Assembly: GCA_047936785.1 (NCBI GenBank)
Contig: CP176394.1
Length of the DNA stretch: 64,000 bases
Direction: 5' to 3' (one strand)
Source: Acidaminobacterium chupaoyuni
GTDB lineage: Bacteria; Bacillota; Clostridia; Oscillospirales; Butyricicoccaceae
Positions within the stretch are counted from its first letter, which is position 1, and each line of letters starts with the position of its first letter. The notes under the pieces are model-generated. The model ran no database searches. It worked only from the letters and a program-made list of their open reading frames with translations, and was not told where the DNA came from. The position numbers and the translations under genes were made by a program. Below, in pieces: positions 1-8,125 of the stretch.

Positions 1-2
1 TC

Positions 3-194
3 AATGTGATGCCCGAAGGGAAAGGGCAGGGCATCGGCACTTATCTGGTGACGCTTTTGAAAAACAAGATCATCGAAAACGGCGTGCTTCCCTTTTACGG
101 AACCGCCCAATCGCATATCGCTTCGCAAAAAGTGGCGCTGGCTTCGGGCTTTGCCCCCGCATGGGCCGAGCTCTATGCAGGAAAAATCGAATGA
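3..194 (+). CDS. GNAT-family N-acetyltransferase, C-terminal fragment
   Basis: Only the last ~64 codons are in the window; the reading frame is open to the left edge. The visible stretch has the acetyl-CoA pyrophosphate-binding loop of GNAT enzymes (G-K-G-Q-G-I-G-T near its start) followed by a helix and a short C-terminal strand region ending LASGFAPAWAEL, typical of the family's last strands. GNAT enzymes move an acetyl group from acetyl-CoA to an amine; the substrate cannot be told from this fragment. It converges with the ECF transporter gene and is separated from it by a shared hairpin terminator. Confidence 0.7.
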   Translation, partial: NVMPEGKGQGIGTYLVTLLKNKIIENGVLPFYGTAQSHIASQKVALASGFAPAWAELYAGKIE

Positions 195-243
195 TCTCTT
201 TGGTTTAGGGCGAAACCCCGGCGGATGGCATCATGCCAAACGG

Positions 244-274
244 AAAAACGGGCGGATGATATCCGCCCGTTTTT
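244..274. terminator. Bidirectional intrinsic terminator
   Basis: Perfect 14-bp inverted repeat (244-257 with 261-274) and a 3-nt loop, with an A-run on the left arm and a T-run on the right. It can terminate the GNAT gene on the plus strand and the cobamide operon on the minus strand. Confidence 0.85.
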
Positions 275-290
275 CGTGATGCGTGTCCGG

Positions 291-2945
291 TCATTCCACC
301 AGCCCATATTTCACTTTGATCCGGTCAAGCTTTTCAAGCATCGGCTCTGCGGCAAACCATAAAAACAGGAAGGTGGATGAAGCCTGAATACAATCCATCG
401 GAAAGCCCGAAAGATAATAGGTGAGCAAAATTTTTCGGTTGATAACACCCGACCACATCAGCGCTGATGCGGGGTTCATAATGCCCCCATAGATCAAAAT
501 GGCGCAAAGTGCGCCAAACACGGCCAGCGATCCGCGGCTTCGCCGCAGCCAGCCTTTACGGAACAGCACCCCCGCCAGAAAGCCGATGATCCCCATGCAA
601 AACATCTGCCATGGCGTCCACGGCCCCTGGCCAAACAGCACATTCGACGCAAGCATGGTCATTGCGCCGATCAAAAACCCCGTTTCCCCGCCAAAGGCCA
701 CCCCGCCGATGATGGCAAGCGCCATCACGGGCTTAAACTGGGGCAGCATGAAAAACGCGGCGCGTCCCGCCACCCCCAGCCCGCAGATCACGGCGATGAT
801 GACCAGTTCCCGCGCCTGTGGTTTCCTTCCTTCAAAAATCAAGAAGAACGGCAGCATGGTTTCCAGCAAGATCAGCAGCGCGATAAAATAATATTTTTTA
901 TCGTTCAGATAATAGACCCCCACAAACAGGGTCAGGGGAATAAGCAGTAAAATCATCCCCGCGGCCGCCAGCGTTCGCCCCGCCAGTTTGCGTTTTTCGC
1001 GCGGGGTCTGCGCCAGATAATCGGGCCGGCGACTTCGCTTGGTGATGCAGGCGGCAAACACCGCCAGCGCCGTGATAAACACCGCATACAGCCTGATCTG
1101 GCCATCTGCCATACGGCTTATGCCTTCGGCGCCGATCAGCTTTGTGAGATCGGTAATGCCCATAAATTTAAAGAACAAAACCACGGCCGTCAGGCCCGAA
1201 AGAACCGCCCCAAGCTTGCGCCACCAAGGCAGTTTTATTTTCTCAAACCCGCCCAAAACAGGGCAGGGCGGCGGAAGCGGCGGGATCTCACCGGGCAATT
1301 CCTGTTTCGGCGGAAGCCTGCCGCCGCAGGCCGTTATCACTTCTTCTGCCGTAACGGCCCCGGGCAACAGCCCTCGCGCCATGCGGTTTGCGGCGGTGGT
1401 ATAAAAACTGTTGCCCGAAAAAAACGGGCCGGGGGCGCCTTCTGTCACGATAGCGCCGTCAAAAAACAAAGCGCAGCGGTGGGCATGGGATGCGCAGAAT
1501 TCCACATCATGGCTCACCATCAGAATTGTGACGCCCCGCGCCAGCAGTGTTTGAAGAATTTCGGCAAAACTTTGTTTGAATTCGGCATCCAGCCCTTTTG
1601 TGGGCTCATCCATCATCAGGATCTCCGGTTCCAGCAGCAGCACCTTCGCCAGAGCCGCCCGCTGCTGTTCTCCGCCCGAAAGATCATAAGGGTGGCGGTC
1701 TAAAAGCATTTTCAGGCGGCAAAGCGCCGTTACATAAGCCACCTTTTCTTCCCGCTGCGCGGCAGTGAGCTTTTTTCCTTTTAAAATTTCGGCCAAATCT
1801 TCGCGCACGGTTTTTTTCACAAACAGACTTTGCGGGTTTTGGGGCAAAACGCCCACCCTTCCGCGGCAGGCAACGGTTCCGCGGTAAGGCTTGGAAAGCC
1901 CCGCCAGCAGATGCAGACTGGTGGTCTTGCCTGTGCCGTTGCCGCCCATCAGCGCCAGAAATTCCCCTTTTTGAAGGGTGAGTGAAAGCCCCTTCACCAC
2001 ATCGGGCAATTCTTTTTCATAACGAAACCACAGATCTTCGGCGCAGACCGCTGCTTCTTGTGAAAAAGCGGGCGGCGGCGGGGCCTCGATGGGGATCAGC
2101 GGCCGCTGCGCCGCAAACCGTGTCAGCCAATCACGCCCTTCTCTCACGGTGATGGGGCAGGGGGGCGGAGTTTCCGTGGCGGCCCAGATGCGCATGGCGG
2201 CGGGCATGGCCAAAAACATGGCGTGTCCCCGGGCTTTCAGGCTTTCACCCACGGCGCGGGGCGCGTCATCGGCGATGATGCTCCCGTTTTCCATCACCAA
2301 AGCGCGGTCGGCCAGCGGCAAAGCTTCTTCCAGGCGATGCTCGGTGAGCAAAACGGTGGTGCCCAGTTCTCGGTTGATCTTACCCACTGTGGCCAGGAAT
2401 TCCCCCGCCGCAATGGGATCCAACTGGCTGGTGGGCTCATCCAAAATCAATACATCCGGCTGCATTGCCATGACGGAAGCCAGATTCAAAAGCTGTTTCT
2501 GCCCGCCTGAAAGCTCAGTGACTTTTTTATAAAACCATGTCTGAATGCCGAAAAAGCTTGCCATTTCGGCCACCCGCCCACGGATAGTGGGAGTGTCGCA
2601 GCCCAAACTTTCCAGCCCAAAGGCCAGCTCATGCCACACCTTATCGGTGACGATCTGATTTTCGGGCGATTGCTGAACAAAGCCGATGCGGGTGCATTGT
2701 TCCCGTGGGGTGATGCTTTCCAGCAAGCGGCCATCAAAAAAAATCTGCCCGCTTTGCGTTCCATGGGGCGCCAGCACACTTTTCAGCTGACGCAGCAAAG
2801 TGGATTTTCCGCAGCCGGAGGGGCCGCATAAAACGATGAATTCCCCCGGTTTCACCGAAAAATTGATCTTGTTAAGCGTTTGGTTCTCTTGTTCGGGATA
2901 AGAAAAAGTCAGGTCTTTGACCTGCAAAACAGGTGAATCGCTCAT
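291..2945 (-). CDS. Fused ECF transporter: two ATPases plus membrane S-like domain
   Basis: 884 residues. Two ABC ATPase domains lie in tandem: the first has Walker A GPSGCGKST at 41-49, signature LSGGQKQ near 145 and Walker B DVLILDE; the second has Walker A GGNGTGKTT near 334-342, LSGGEQQ near 422 and EILMMDE. After a proline-rich linker (about 545-565) come about eight to ten hydrophobic segments to the C-terminus, which resemble an ECF substrate-binding S component. The EcfA, EcfA' and S parts are usually separate proteins. The ATG at 2945 has a GGAGG site and overlaps the upstream stop as ATGA, so translation is probably coupled. An in-frame extension upstream to 3086 lies inside the preceding gene and is rejected. 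Location under a cobalamin riboswitch implies cobamide import; the specificity is inferred. Confidence 0.88.
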   Translation of the reverse strand: MSDSPVLQVKDLTFSYPEQENQTLNKINFSVKPGEFIVLCGPSGCGKSTLLRQLKSVLAPHGTQSGQIFFDGRLLESITPREQCTRIGFVQQSPENQIVTDKVWHELAFGLESLGCDTPTIRGRVAEMASFFGIQTWFYKKVTELSGGQKQLLNLASVMAMQPDVLILDEPTSQLDPIAAGEFLATVGKINRELGTTVLLTEHRLEEALPLADRALVMENGSIIADDAPRAVGESLKARGHAMFLAMPAAMRIWAATETPPPCPITVREGRDWLTRFAAQRPLIPIEAPPPPAFSQEAAVCAEDLWFRYEKELPDVVKGLSLTLQKGEFLALMGGNGTGKTTSLHLLAGLSKPYRGTVACRGRVGVLPQNPQSLFVKKTVREDLAEILKGKKLTAAQREEKVAYVTALCRLKMLLDRHPYDLSGGEQQRAALAKVLLLEPEILMMDEPTKGLDAEFKQSFAEILQTLLARGVTILMVSHDVEFCASHAHRCALFFDGAIVTEGAPGPFFSGNSFYTTAANRMARGLLPGAVTAEEVITACGGRLPPKQELPGEIPPLPPPCPVLGGFEKIKLPWWRKLGAVLSGLTAVVLFFKFMGITDLTKLIGAEGISRMADGQIRLYAVFITALAVFAACITKRSRRPDYLAQTPREKRKLAGRTLAAAGMILLLIPLTLFVGVYYLNDKKYYFIALLILLETMLPFFLIFEGRKPQARELVIIAVICGLGVAGRAAFFMLPQFKPVMALAIIGGVAFGGETGFLIGAMTMLASNVLFGQGPWTPWQMFCMGIIGFLAGVLFRKGWLRRSRGSLAVFGALCAILIYGGIMNPASALMWSGVINRKILLTYYLSGFPMDCIQASSTFLFLWFAAEPMLEKLDRIKVKYGLVE

Positions 2946-3922
2946 AGCGCCTCCGCTTTTCTGATGGTATTTTTCTGAACCGCCACCGCCGCGGCCCGTG
3001 CGGCACGGCTCGGGGCAGCCAGCTCGTGGGTGAGATATTGCGGCGCGGCGCGGCGGATCACCCGGCCGATGGCAGGGTCTTCCCAAGGCTGATGGCGGTC
3101 GATCTGAACGATGTGGCTATAGCTTTGGCTGTAACGGGCGGCATAATCGCCCGAAAGCTTTGGCGGGGGGCGGCGAAGCGTTCGTTCCACATATTTTCCC
3201 GAAAGCGACTGATGCAGGTGGATGCCCCGCACATAGCGGCAAAGCTCACCGTGGGCTTCCAGCATACGCTCGACATATTCCGCCCCCTGGGCCTGGGTGC
3301 GCAGCGAACGCTGGGTATTCATCAGGTGGCCGATATCCAGCATGATGCCTTTGCCCGGATAAGCGATGTGATCGATCAGAAACGCGGTTTCCCGCGGGTT
3401 TGTGAAGGTGAAGCCCGGCCACCACTGGTTCTCGATCAGCAGCTCGAAAGGATACTGCGTCTGCTCCATCATCCGGTTGATGAGACGAACGCCCGCTTCC
3501 AACACCTGCTGGTGTGAATGGCGCCAGCGATAGGTATAACCTTCTTCCAGCGATACATCCGAAAGATGCACCACCACATAACGCGCGCCCACCCGCGCGG
3601 CCCGGGCCAGATCGGCGCGATAGCGGCAGATAAGGTCATCGCCATTTTCACCGCCGTAAAACCTTCGGCAGGCTTCCATGCTGCCGAATTTCTGAAGCAG
3701 CGCCTGACGGTCGCCCAGAAAAAAATCGACCCAATCCGGATAAAAGGTGAGATGATAACCCACGGCGATGCCCTTGGGCAGGGCTTCTATCGCGTCATCG
3801 CCGCCCCAGATGGCCTCGATGCCATCGCAGCCCAGCGAACGGCATTCATCTAAAAGCGCCCCGGCGCTTTCATATTCCGCCATACTCTGACGGCAAACCG
3901 GAAAACTGATAGTTTCAAGCAT
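2942..3922 (-). CDS. TIM-barrel protein, candidate cobamide-remodelling hydrolase CbiR
   Basis: 326 residues of the AP-endonuclease-2-like TIM-barrel superfamily (the sugar phosphate isomerase/epimerase fold). Likely metal-site residues sit at strand ends: HLTFY, HLSDVS, the Glu of LLIENQWW, MLDIGHL and GIHLHQS. CbiR, the cobamide-remodelling enzyme known from Akkermansia, belongs to this superfamily and opens the nucleotide loop of cobamides so that the lower ligand can be changed. A barrel of this type between EcfT and the ECF ATPases in a riboswitch-controlled cobamide operon makes CbiR the best guess. The start at 3922 has an AGGGGG site and overlaps the ecfT stop. An ordinary isomerase or epimerase is the alternative. 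Confidence 0.6.
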   Translation of the reverse strand: MLETISFPVCRQSMAEYESAGALLDECRSLGCDGIEAIWGGDDAIEALPKGIAVGYHLTFYPDWVDFFLGDRQALLQKFGSMEACRRFYGGENGDDLICRYRADLARAARVGARYVVVHLSDVSLEEGYTYRWRHSHQQVLEAGVRLINRMMEQTQYPFELLIENQWWPGFTFTNPRETAFLIDHIAYPGKGIMLDIGHLMNTQRSLRTQAQGAEYVERMLEAHGELCRYVRGIHLHQSLSGKYVERTLRRPPPKLSGDYAARYSQSYSHIVQIDRHQPWEDPAIGRVIRRAAPQYLTHELAAPSRAARAAAVAVQKNTIRKAEAL

Positions 3923-4829
3923 CAAAAACCCCCTGTGTTTCACGCAAAAGACGGGCCCAGCGGCGATCAGCCCAAAGATCCATCGCCAGCGGTGTGAGGC
4001 AGAGCGCCAGATACACGATAAAAAAGCTCAGCGGAAACGGCGAGAGCGCCACACCCTTCATGGTGGGATAGTAACGGAAATAAACGCCGCCCACCGCCCA
4101 GCCGCAAAGGATATAGCCACCGCAGAAACCAAGCCAGCCCAGCGCCGCGCGATCGCGGGCATCAAAGCGATAGATGGAAAACGCTGTGCGCCCCGGCAGA
4201 CCGTAACCGCGGCTTTTCATGGAATCGGCCGTTTCTATGGCGTTTTCCAGACACCATGTGACCATAATGGAAAAAATCGTCACGGCATTTTTGGTGCGCC
4301 GCCAGACGCTGCCTTCGGAAACATCGCGCCCCACACAGCGCTGAGCAAGACTGACGACCCGAAGCTGCGCCGTGAATTTGGGCACAAAACGCAGAGTCAT
4401 GGAAAGCACCAGCGACAGGGCGGGGATCGCCCGCCCAAACAGATAAACAAATTTATCGCTCGTCATTACCTCATGATAGCAGGAAAACCATTCCATCACC
4501 GCCGCCAGCATCGCCGCAGCGGCAAAACCATAGGCGATACTTTCCAGTGTGAGCGGGTTGCCGGAAGGCAGATAGGTGAGCAGGGTGGCGCCTTCATGGT
4601 TGAACGCCGGGTTCACAAGCCCCGCCGCCAGCAGCAGCGGCAGCAGCCCGCAAAAGGTAAGCTTCGCGGCCTTTTTCCCCCTCAGATAAAGGCAATAAGC
4701 CGCCGAGGAAAACAGCGAAGAAGCCAGCGCCAGCGGATGCAGAAAACACATGGAAAACAGCAGCACCAGCCCAAAATAAAGAAAATTGACCAGCGGGTGA
4801 TAAGAAGAAAAGGTATCCTTGCCGCGCAT
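3915..4829 (-). CDS. ecfT: ECF transporter transmembrane component T
   Basis: 304 residues with five or more hydrophobic helices. The family's coupling-helix region is present near the middle of the chain (RVVSLAQRCVGRD and the loop around ETADSMKSRGYG), ending in Ala/Gly/Arg-rich helices that contact the ATPases. EcfT links the two ATPases to the S component, so with the fused protein downstream the transporter is complete. I chose the ATG at 4829 because GAGGTGA sits seven bases upstream; an in-frame start at 4880 has no such site. It follows the membrane-anchored DUF4430 gene by 60 bp and overlaps the CbiR-like gene by 8 bp. Confidence 0.88.
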   Translation of the reverse strand: MRGKDTFSSYHPLVNFLYFGLVLLFSMCFLHPLALASSLFSSAAYCLYLRGKKAAKLTFCGLLPLLLAAGLVNPAFNHEGATLLTYLPSGNPLTLESIAYGFAAAAMLAAVMEWFSCYHEVMTSDKFVYLFGRAIPALSLVLSMTLRFVPKFTAQLRVVSLAQRCVGRDVSEGSVWRRTKNAVTIFSIMVTWCLENAIETADSMKSRGYGLPGRTAFSIYRFDARDRAALGWLGFCGGYILCGWAVGGVYFRYYPTMKGVALSPFPLSFFIVYLALCLTPLAMDLWADRRWARLLRETQGVFDA

Positions 4830-4889
4830 AACAGTCACCTCACGATATGCCCCGGGGGCGGGTTTTGTTTTAAGGTTCAAAACGGCCGT

Positions 4890-5864
4890 TTAGCCGCCTG
4901 TGGCGGAATATCCCCCCACATCGATACCCAGGTTGCAGGTATATTCCCACTTGATGACATCGCCCTCTTTCAGCTGATAGCGCGAACAGCCATAGTTGGG
5001 GAACCACCCGTTGACCTGATACATCCAGCCCGAAAGCTCGCCGCAATCGAATTCATATAAATTGTGGATGCCCTCGATATAGGCGCTGTTATAAATGGGG
5101 GTGTTTTCATATTCCATGTGGATCTTTTTTTGCTTGCATGTTCGTAAAAGCACATTGAACACGCTTTCTCCTTCATAAAAGGTGACTGTTGTGGGCGGCA
5201 GAATCCAGCCATCCTTAGGCACCAGCTCCACTTTTTCCGGATCAAGCCAGCCCAGATTTCCATTGATGGTGGCGCAGGAGATCGAAAGCGTGCAGGTCAT
5301 CTGCTTATCGGTGACCACGGCATTCTGCGGCTCAATGGGGATGGGCTTGCCCTGGGGCACAGGGTCGGTGAGATATTGGTCTTTGCCGGTGGAAGCGTCG
5401 ATCTTCATCCCCTGAGATTCGGAATAATTTTTATCGCCCGCTGATACGCCGGGCGAAGACGCGCCCGCGAGCTCGGCGGCAGCTTTCACTTTTTCATCGG
5501 CAGACATGCCGCCTTCCGTTCCGCCGGGCCTCTTTTCAATTTGAGAGCCGGCCTGTTCTTTGCGCGATTGCCCCTGCTTGGGCTTTTCAGCCGTTTGGGG
5601 CGCTTTCTGCGCCGTTTCGGCGGGTTTTTCTTCCGCCGGTGGAGCTTGCGGGGCCGGCTGCGCCGCTTCGGCGGGTTTTGAAGCTTCTTCCTGCGGCTTG
5701 GATGCCGCCTCTGTTTCCATTGTCCGGCGCCCTGCCTTTTCTTCCATGCGCCAACCCTGCAAACCGGGGGCTCCGCCGCCGAACCAGAACGCCCCCGCCA
5801 GCACTGCCAGCACCGCTGCGCCCAGGATCAGGCGTTTTCGATATTTCAATAGCCACGCTTTCAT
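4890..5864 (-). CDS. Membrane-anchored DUF4430 (transcobalamin C-domain-like) protein
   Basis: 324 residues. One N-terminal transmembrane segment (about 12-32, after KYRKR) is followed by a roughly 100-residue Pro/Glu/Ala/Lys-rich stalk and then a DUF4430 domain (about 215-320). The domain shows the family signature: GESVFNVLL, then ELSGWMYQVNGWFPNYGCS, then LKEGDVIKWEYT. DUF4430 resembles the C-terminal beta domain of transcobalamin and intrinsic factor. The protein is likely tethered to the outer face of the membrane next to the ECF importer, perhaps handing over a corrinoid. The start at 5864 has AAGGAG eight bases upstream. Twelve bases separate it from the toroid gene, so the two are probably co-made. 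Confidence 0.82.
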   Translation of the reverse strand: MKAWLLKYRKRLILGAAVLAVLAGAFWFGGGAPGLQGWRMEEKAGRRTMETEAASKPQEEASKPAEAAQPAPQAPPAEEKPAETAQKAPQTAEKPKQGQSRKEQAGSQIEKRPGGTEGGMSADEKVKAAAELAGASSPGVSAGDKNYSESQGMKIDASTGKDQYLTDPVPQGKPIPIEPQNAVVTDKQMTCTLSISCATINGNLGWLDPEKVELVPKDGWILPPTTVTFYEGESVFNVLLRTCKQKKIHMEYENTPIYNSAYIEGIHNLYEFDCGELSGWMYQVNGWFPNYGCSRYQLKEGDVIKWEYTCNLGIDVGGYSATGG

Positions 5865-5876
5865 GTTCAAAGCTCC

Positions 5877-7547
5877 TTATAACAAATTGGCGCCCGCCAG
5901 CAAATGATACAGCATCTGGGCGATCTCGCCGCGCAAAACCGCTCTGCCCGGTTCCACCGTCATGGCGCTGCTGTCAAGAATGCCCTGATCGTAACAAAAC
6001 GCCAGACCGGGCCGCGCCCAATCGGCTGTTTTCATATAATCGGAAAATTGCGCCAGCACATCGCGGGCCGCCACGCCTTCATAAGCGGTATTCATGCCGC
6101 AAAGCTTGGCCGCACGCGCCGCCATCACCGCCGCTTCCTGCCTGGAAATAACACCGTAAGGCTGAAACTGACCTGCGCCTTTGCCATTGACGATGCCGCG
6201 GGAACAGGCCGCGCCCACATAGCCCGCGAACCAGTCGCTTGCTTTCACATCTTGAAACGAATCTTCCTCTTTGGGCGAAAGCCCCAGCGCTTTGACCACG
6301 ATCGTGGCAAATTCCGCACGGGTCATGGTGGCGTTGGGTTCAAACGCCTGCTCGGTTTTTCCGTTGATGATCTGCCGCGCCGCCAAGGCCTCGATGGCGG
6401 GCTGGTTCACATGGCCGCTGATATCGGCAAAGGTCACGCCGGGGCGGGTGATGGCCACGGCTTTCACAGCGGAATCTTTGCCCGCCAGCCCCTGACCCTT
6501 GCCCAGGGTTTCGCTTGTTTCGGGAATCTTCAGACTGTCGCTCATGCGATAAAGGCTGTTTTTGCCTTTCTGTGCCCGCTGCAGAGCCACCAGCCCATAA
6601 AAGGCCTGTTCCGTGGCCATTTGATTCGAACCGGAACCATCGGCGGTATGGCGAAAGCCTGCGCCCTTTTGATAAAAGGTCATCAGATTATCGGCCATGG
6701 TTTTTCCGTTTTTCACAAAACGGCTGTCGCTGAGGGGAATGCCCAATTCGCAAAGCGCCACGATCATCTGCACACAGCTTTCGGAATTGGGTGTGCCCCA
6801 GCTGGAAAATCCGCCCTGTGTGTTTTGCTTTGCAGACATGCACATGAGCGCCTCTTTTGTGGCTTTTTTCACCGCCGGCTGATCTTGATATTTGGCCAGC
6901 GCCTGCAGTGCCATGCCTGTGATATCGGGGTCGGAAACCTGATCGGCCTGCGAAGCTGCGGCGGTGCCGCCAAACAGGCTCCAGCCACCGTCGCTCAGGC
7001 GGCATTGCAGAATGCGTTCGATATATTTCTGGCGCGTGGCCTGTGTTTTGGCTGCGGCGTTGACGGGCACTTCATATTTGCCGCTGTCCAGCGCGATCAG
7101 CGCCCAGATGGGCCCGTTGAGCCCCTGCCAGATGGTTTTCTCATAATCGCCCAGCGGCGTGAGCAGGTTATAGCCCGCCACACGGGAAGGATCTTTGCCA
7201 AGGGCGGTCAGCGCCACGATGAGGCGGGAATATTCGGTATATTTTTTATCGTGCAAAACGCCGCCGCAGGCTTTCACATAGTTTTCCACTGTGGCGTAAT
7301 AATCTTGATAATAGCGATCAGGAACGGTATAACCGCTTCGCGCCAGCCCCAATACGGCCCATTCACCGCCGATGGAGCCCACTTGCGGGCTTTTGACCAG
7401 CCGGTAAAGATACTCGGCCGTATCGTTGAGGGCCGCGTCGGTCGCCGCGGCTTCGGCCGCCATGGCCTGACCCATGACGCCCCAGACCAGCAAAAGCGCC
7501 AGCAAAAACGCCGATCCTCTTTTTTTCAGCTGCCTGATTTGTTTCAT
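5877..7547 (-). CDS. Surface alpha/alpha-toroid protein with three SLH repeats
   Basis: 556 residues. A signal peptide (about 1-30, ending AMA) precedes an alpha/alpha-toroid region (about 36-340). That region has prenyltransferase/squalene-cyclase-like repeats with DGGWSLFGG and QGGFSSWG turns. Three SLH repeats fill about 370-556 (FADISGHVNQPAIEAL, FQDVKASDWFAGYV and FSDYMKTADWARPGL) and would hold it to the cell wall. The N-terminal half of intrinsic factor and transcobalamin is the same kind of toroid, and the next gene supplies a DUF4430 domain like their C-terminal half. I infer a split, wall-anchored cobamide-binding protein. A glycan-binding or terpenoid-type role is possible but fits the riboswitch less well. 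The ATG overlaps the preceding stop by 4 bp. Confidence 0.78.
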   Translation of the reverse strand: MKQIRQLKKRGSAFLLALLLVWGVMGQAMAAEAAATDAALNDTAEYLYRLVKSPQVGSIGGEWAVLGLARSGYTVPDRYYQDYYATVENYVKACGGVLHDKKYTEYSRLIVALTALGKDPSRVAGYNLLTPLGDYEKTIWQGLNGPIWALIALDSGKYEVPVNAAAKTQATRQKYIERILQCRLSDGGWSLFGGTAAASQADQVSDPDITGMALQALAKYQDQPAVKKATKEALMCMSAKQNTQGGFSSWGTPNSESCVQMIVALCELGIPLSDSRFVKNGKTMADNLMTFYQKGAGFRHTADGSGSNQMATEQAFYGLVALQRAQKGKNSLYRMSDSLKIPETSETLGKGQGLAGKDSAVKAVAITRPGVTFADISGHVNQPAIEALAARQIINGKTEQAFEPNATMTRAEFATIVVKALGLSPKEEDSFQDVKASDWFAGYVGAACSRGIVNGKGAGQFQPYGVISRQEAAVMAARAAKLCGMNTAYEGVAARDVLAQFSDYMKTADWARPGLAFCYDQGILDSSAMTVEPGRAVLRGEIAQMLYHLLAGANLL

Positions 7548-7954
7548 TTAAGCTGCTCCTTTCTGTTTGACGGCGCGGGTACGCCGCCCGCCGCGCCCCG
7601 ATGGGGATGCTTGCGCTTGGGTTTTTTCAGCCCCGCTTTGCGCAGCGCCGCGGGCCAGTTCTGAAAGCGTTTGCGAATAAACGCGCAATAAACATAAAAA
7701 ACTTCTTTTTGAGAAGGGTTATGCCCCAATTCATCCGCCGCCAGGCGCAAAACATCCAGCAGTTCCTCATCTGAAAAGCTTTCATAGAGCCCGCGGCCCG
7801 CCGCCCCCTGATATTTGCGGCAGCCCTCCGCATCAGGTTCTTCCCGCCCGGCGGCTTCGGCGGGTTCGGTTCTCGCCCTCTCGGCATCGCGATAAAGCTC
7901 CCTGCGCAGAAGCCGGGCTTCCCGCCGCCGATCCTGTTCTTTGTGATCCTGCAT
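7544..7954 (-). CDS. Small protein with a homing-endonuclease-associated repeat
   Basis: 136 residues. The N-terminal half is very charged (Arg/Glu-rich) and probably helical or disordered. Residues about 70-120 match the HNH-associated repeat seen in homing endonucleases: SDEELLDVLRLAADELGHNPS, then FRNWPAALRKAGLKKPK-like residues. There is no nuclease domain. Such repeats usually bind DNA, so a regulator is possible, but nothing in the sequence proves this. The start at 7954 has GGAGG six bases upstream; longer in-frame starts (7975, 7987) run into a strong hairpin. The stop overlaps the toroid gene's ATG, so it is part of the operon. Its presence among transport genes is unexplained. Confidence 0.65.
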   Translation of the reverse strand: MQDHKEQDRRREARLLRRELYRDAERARTEPAEAAGREEPDAEGCRKYQGAAGRGLYESFSDEELLDVLRLAADELGHNPSQKEVFYVYCAFIRKRFQNWPAALRKAGLKKPKRKHPHRGAAGGVPAPSNRKEQLK

Positions 7955-7975
7955 TTTTTCCTCCGTCAACGGCAT

Positions 7976-8010
7976 ACAGCGGGGCATCCGCTGATTGGAT
8001 GCCCCGCTGT
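7976..8010. repeat. Perfect 14-bp intergenic inverted repeat
   Basis: ACAGCGGGGCATCC at 7976-7989 pairs perfectly with 7997-8010 across a 7-nt loop. No T-run follows on either strand, so it is not a standard terminator. It may be an RNA-stabilising or processing hairpin that sets the level of downstream operon genes relative to the large surface protein. Confidence 0.75.
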
Positions 8011-8125
8011 TCTCACGCGGAACGGCCCTGCCCGGGAAACGGCGCAGTGCTTTTGCCGCCCCGCCGCAGGGATGGCCCGCAAACAGGCCGCTCCGCCTTT
8101 TGCTTTGCTCCTTTTAAAACAGGCC

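Noticed and set aside
2946..3086. N-terminal extension of the fused ECF protein
   Set aside because: It lies within the CbiR-like gene; the ATG at 2945 has a GGAGG site and begins the conserved ABC domain.
5904..7664. Long plus-strand open frame opposite the toroid-SLH gene
   Set aside because: Antisense shadow in a GC-rich gene; no ribosome site, no recognisable domain, and the minus-strand protein has clear signal, toroid and SLH regions.
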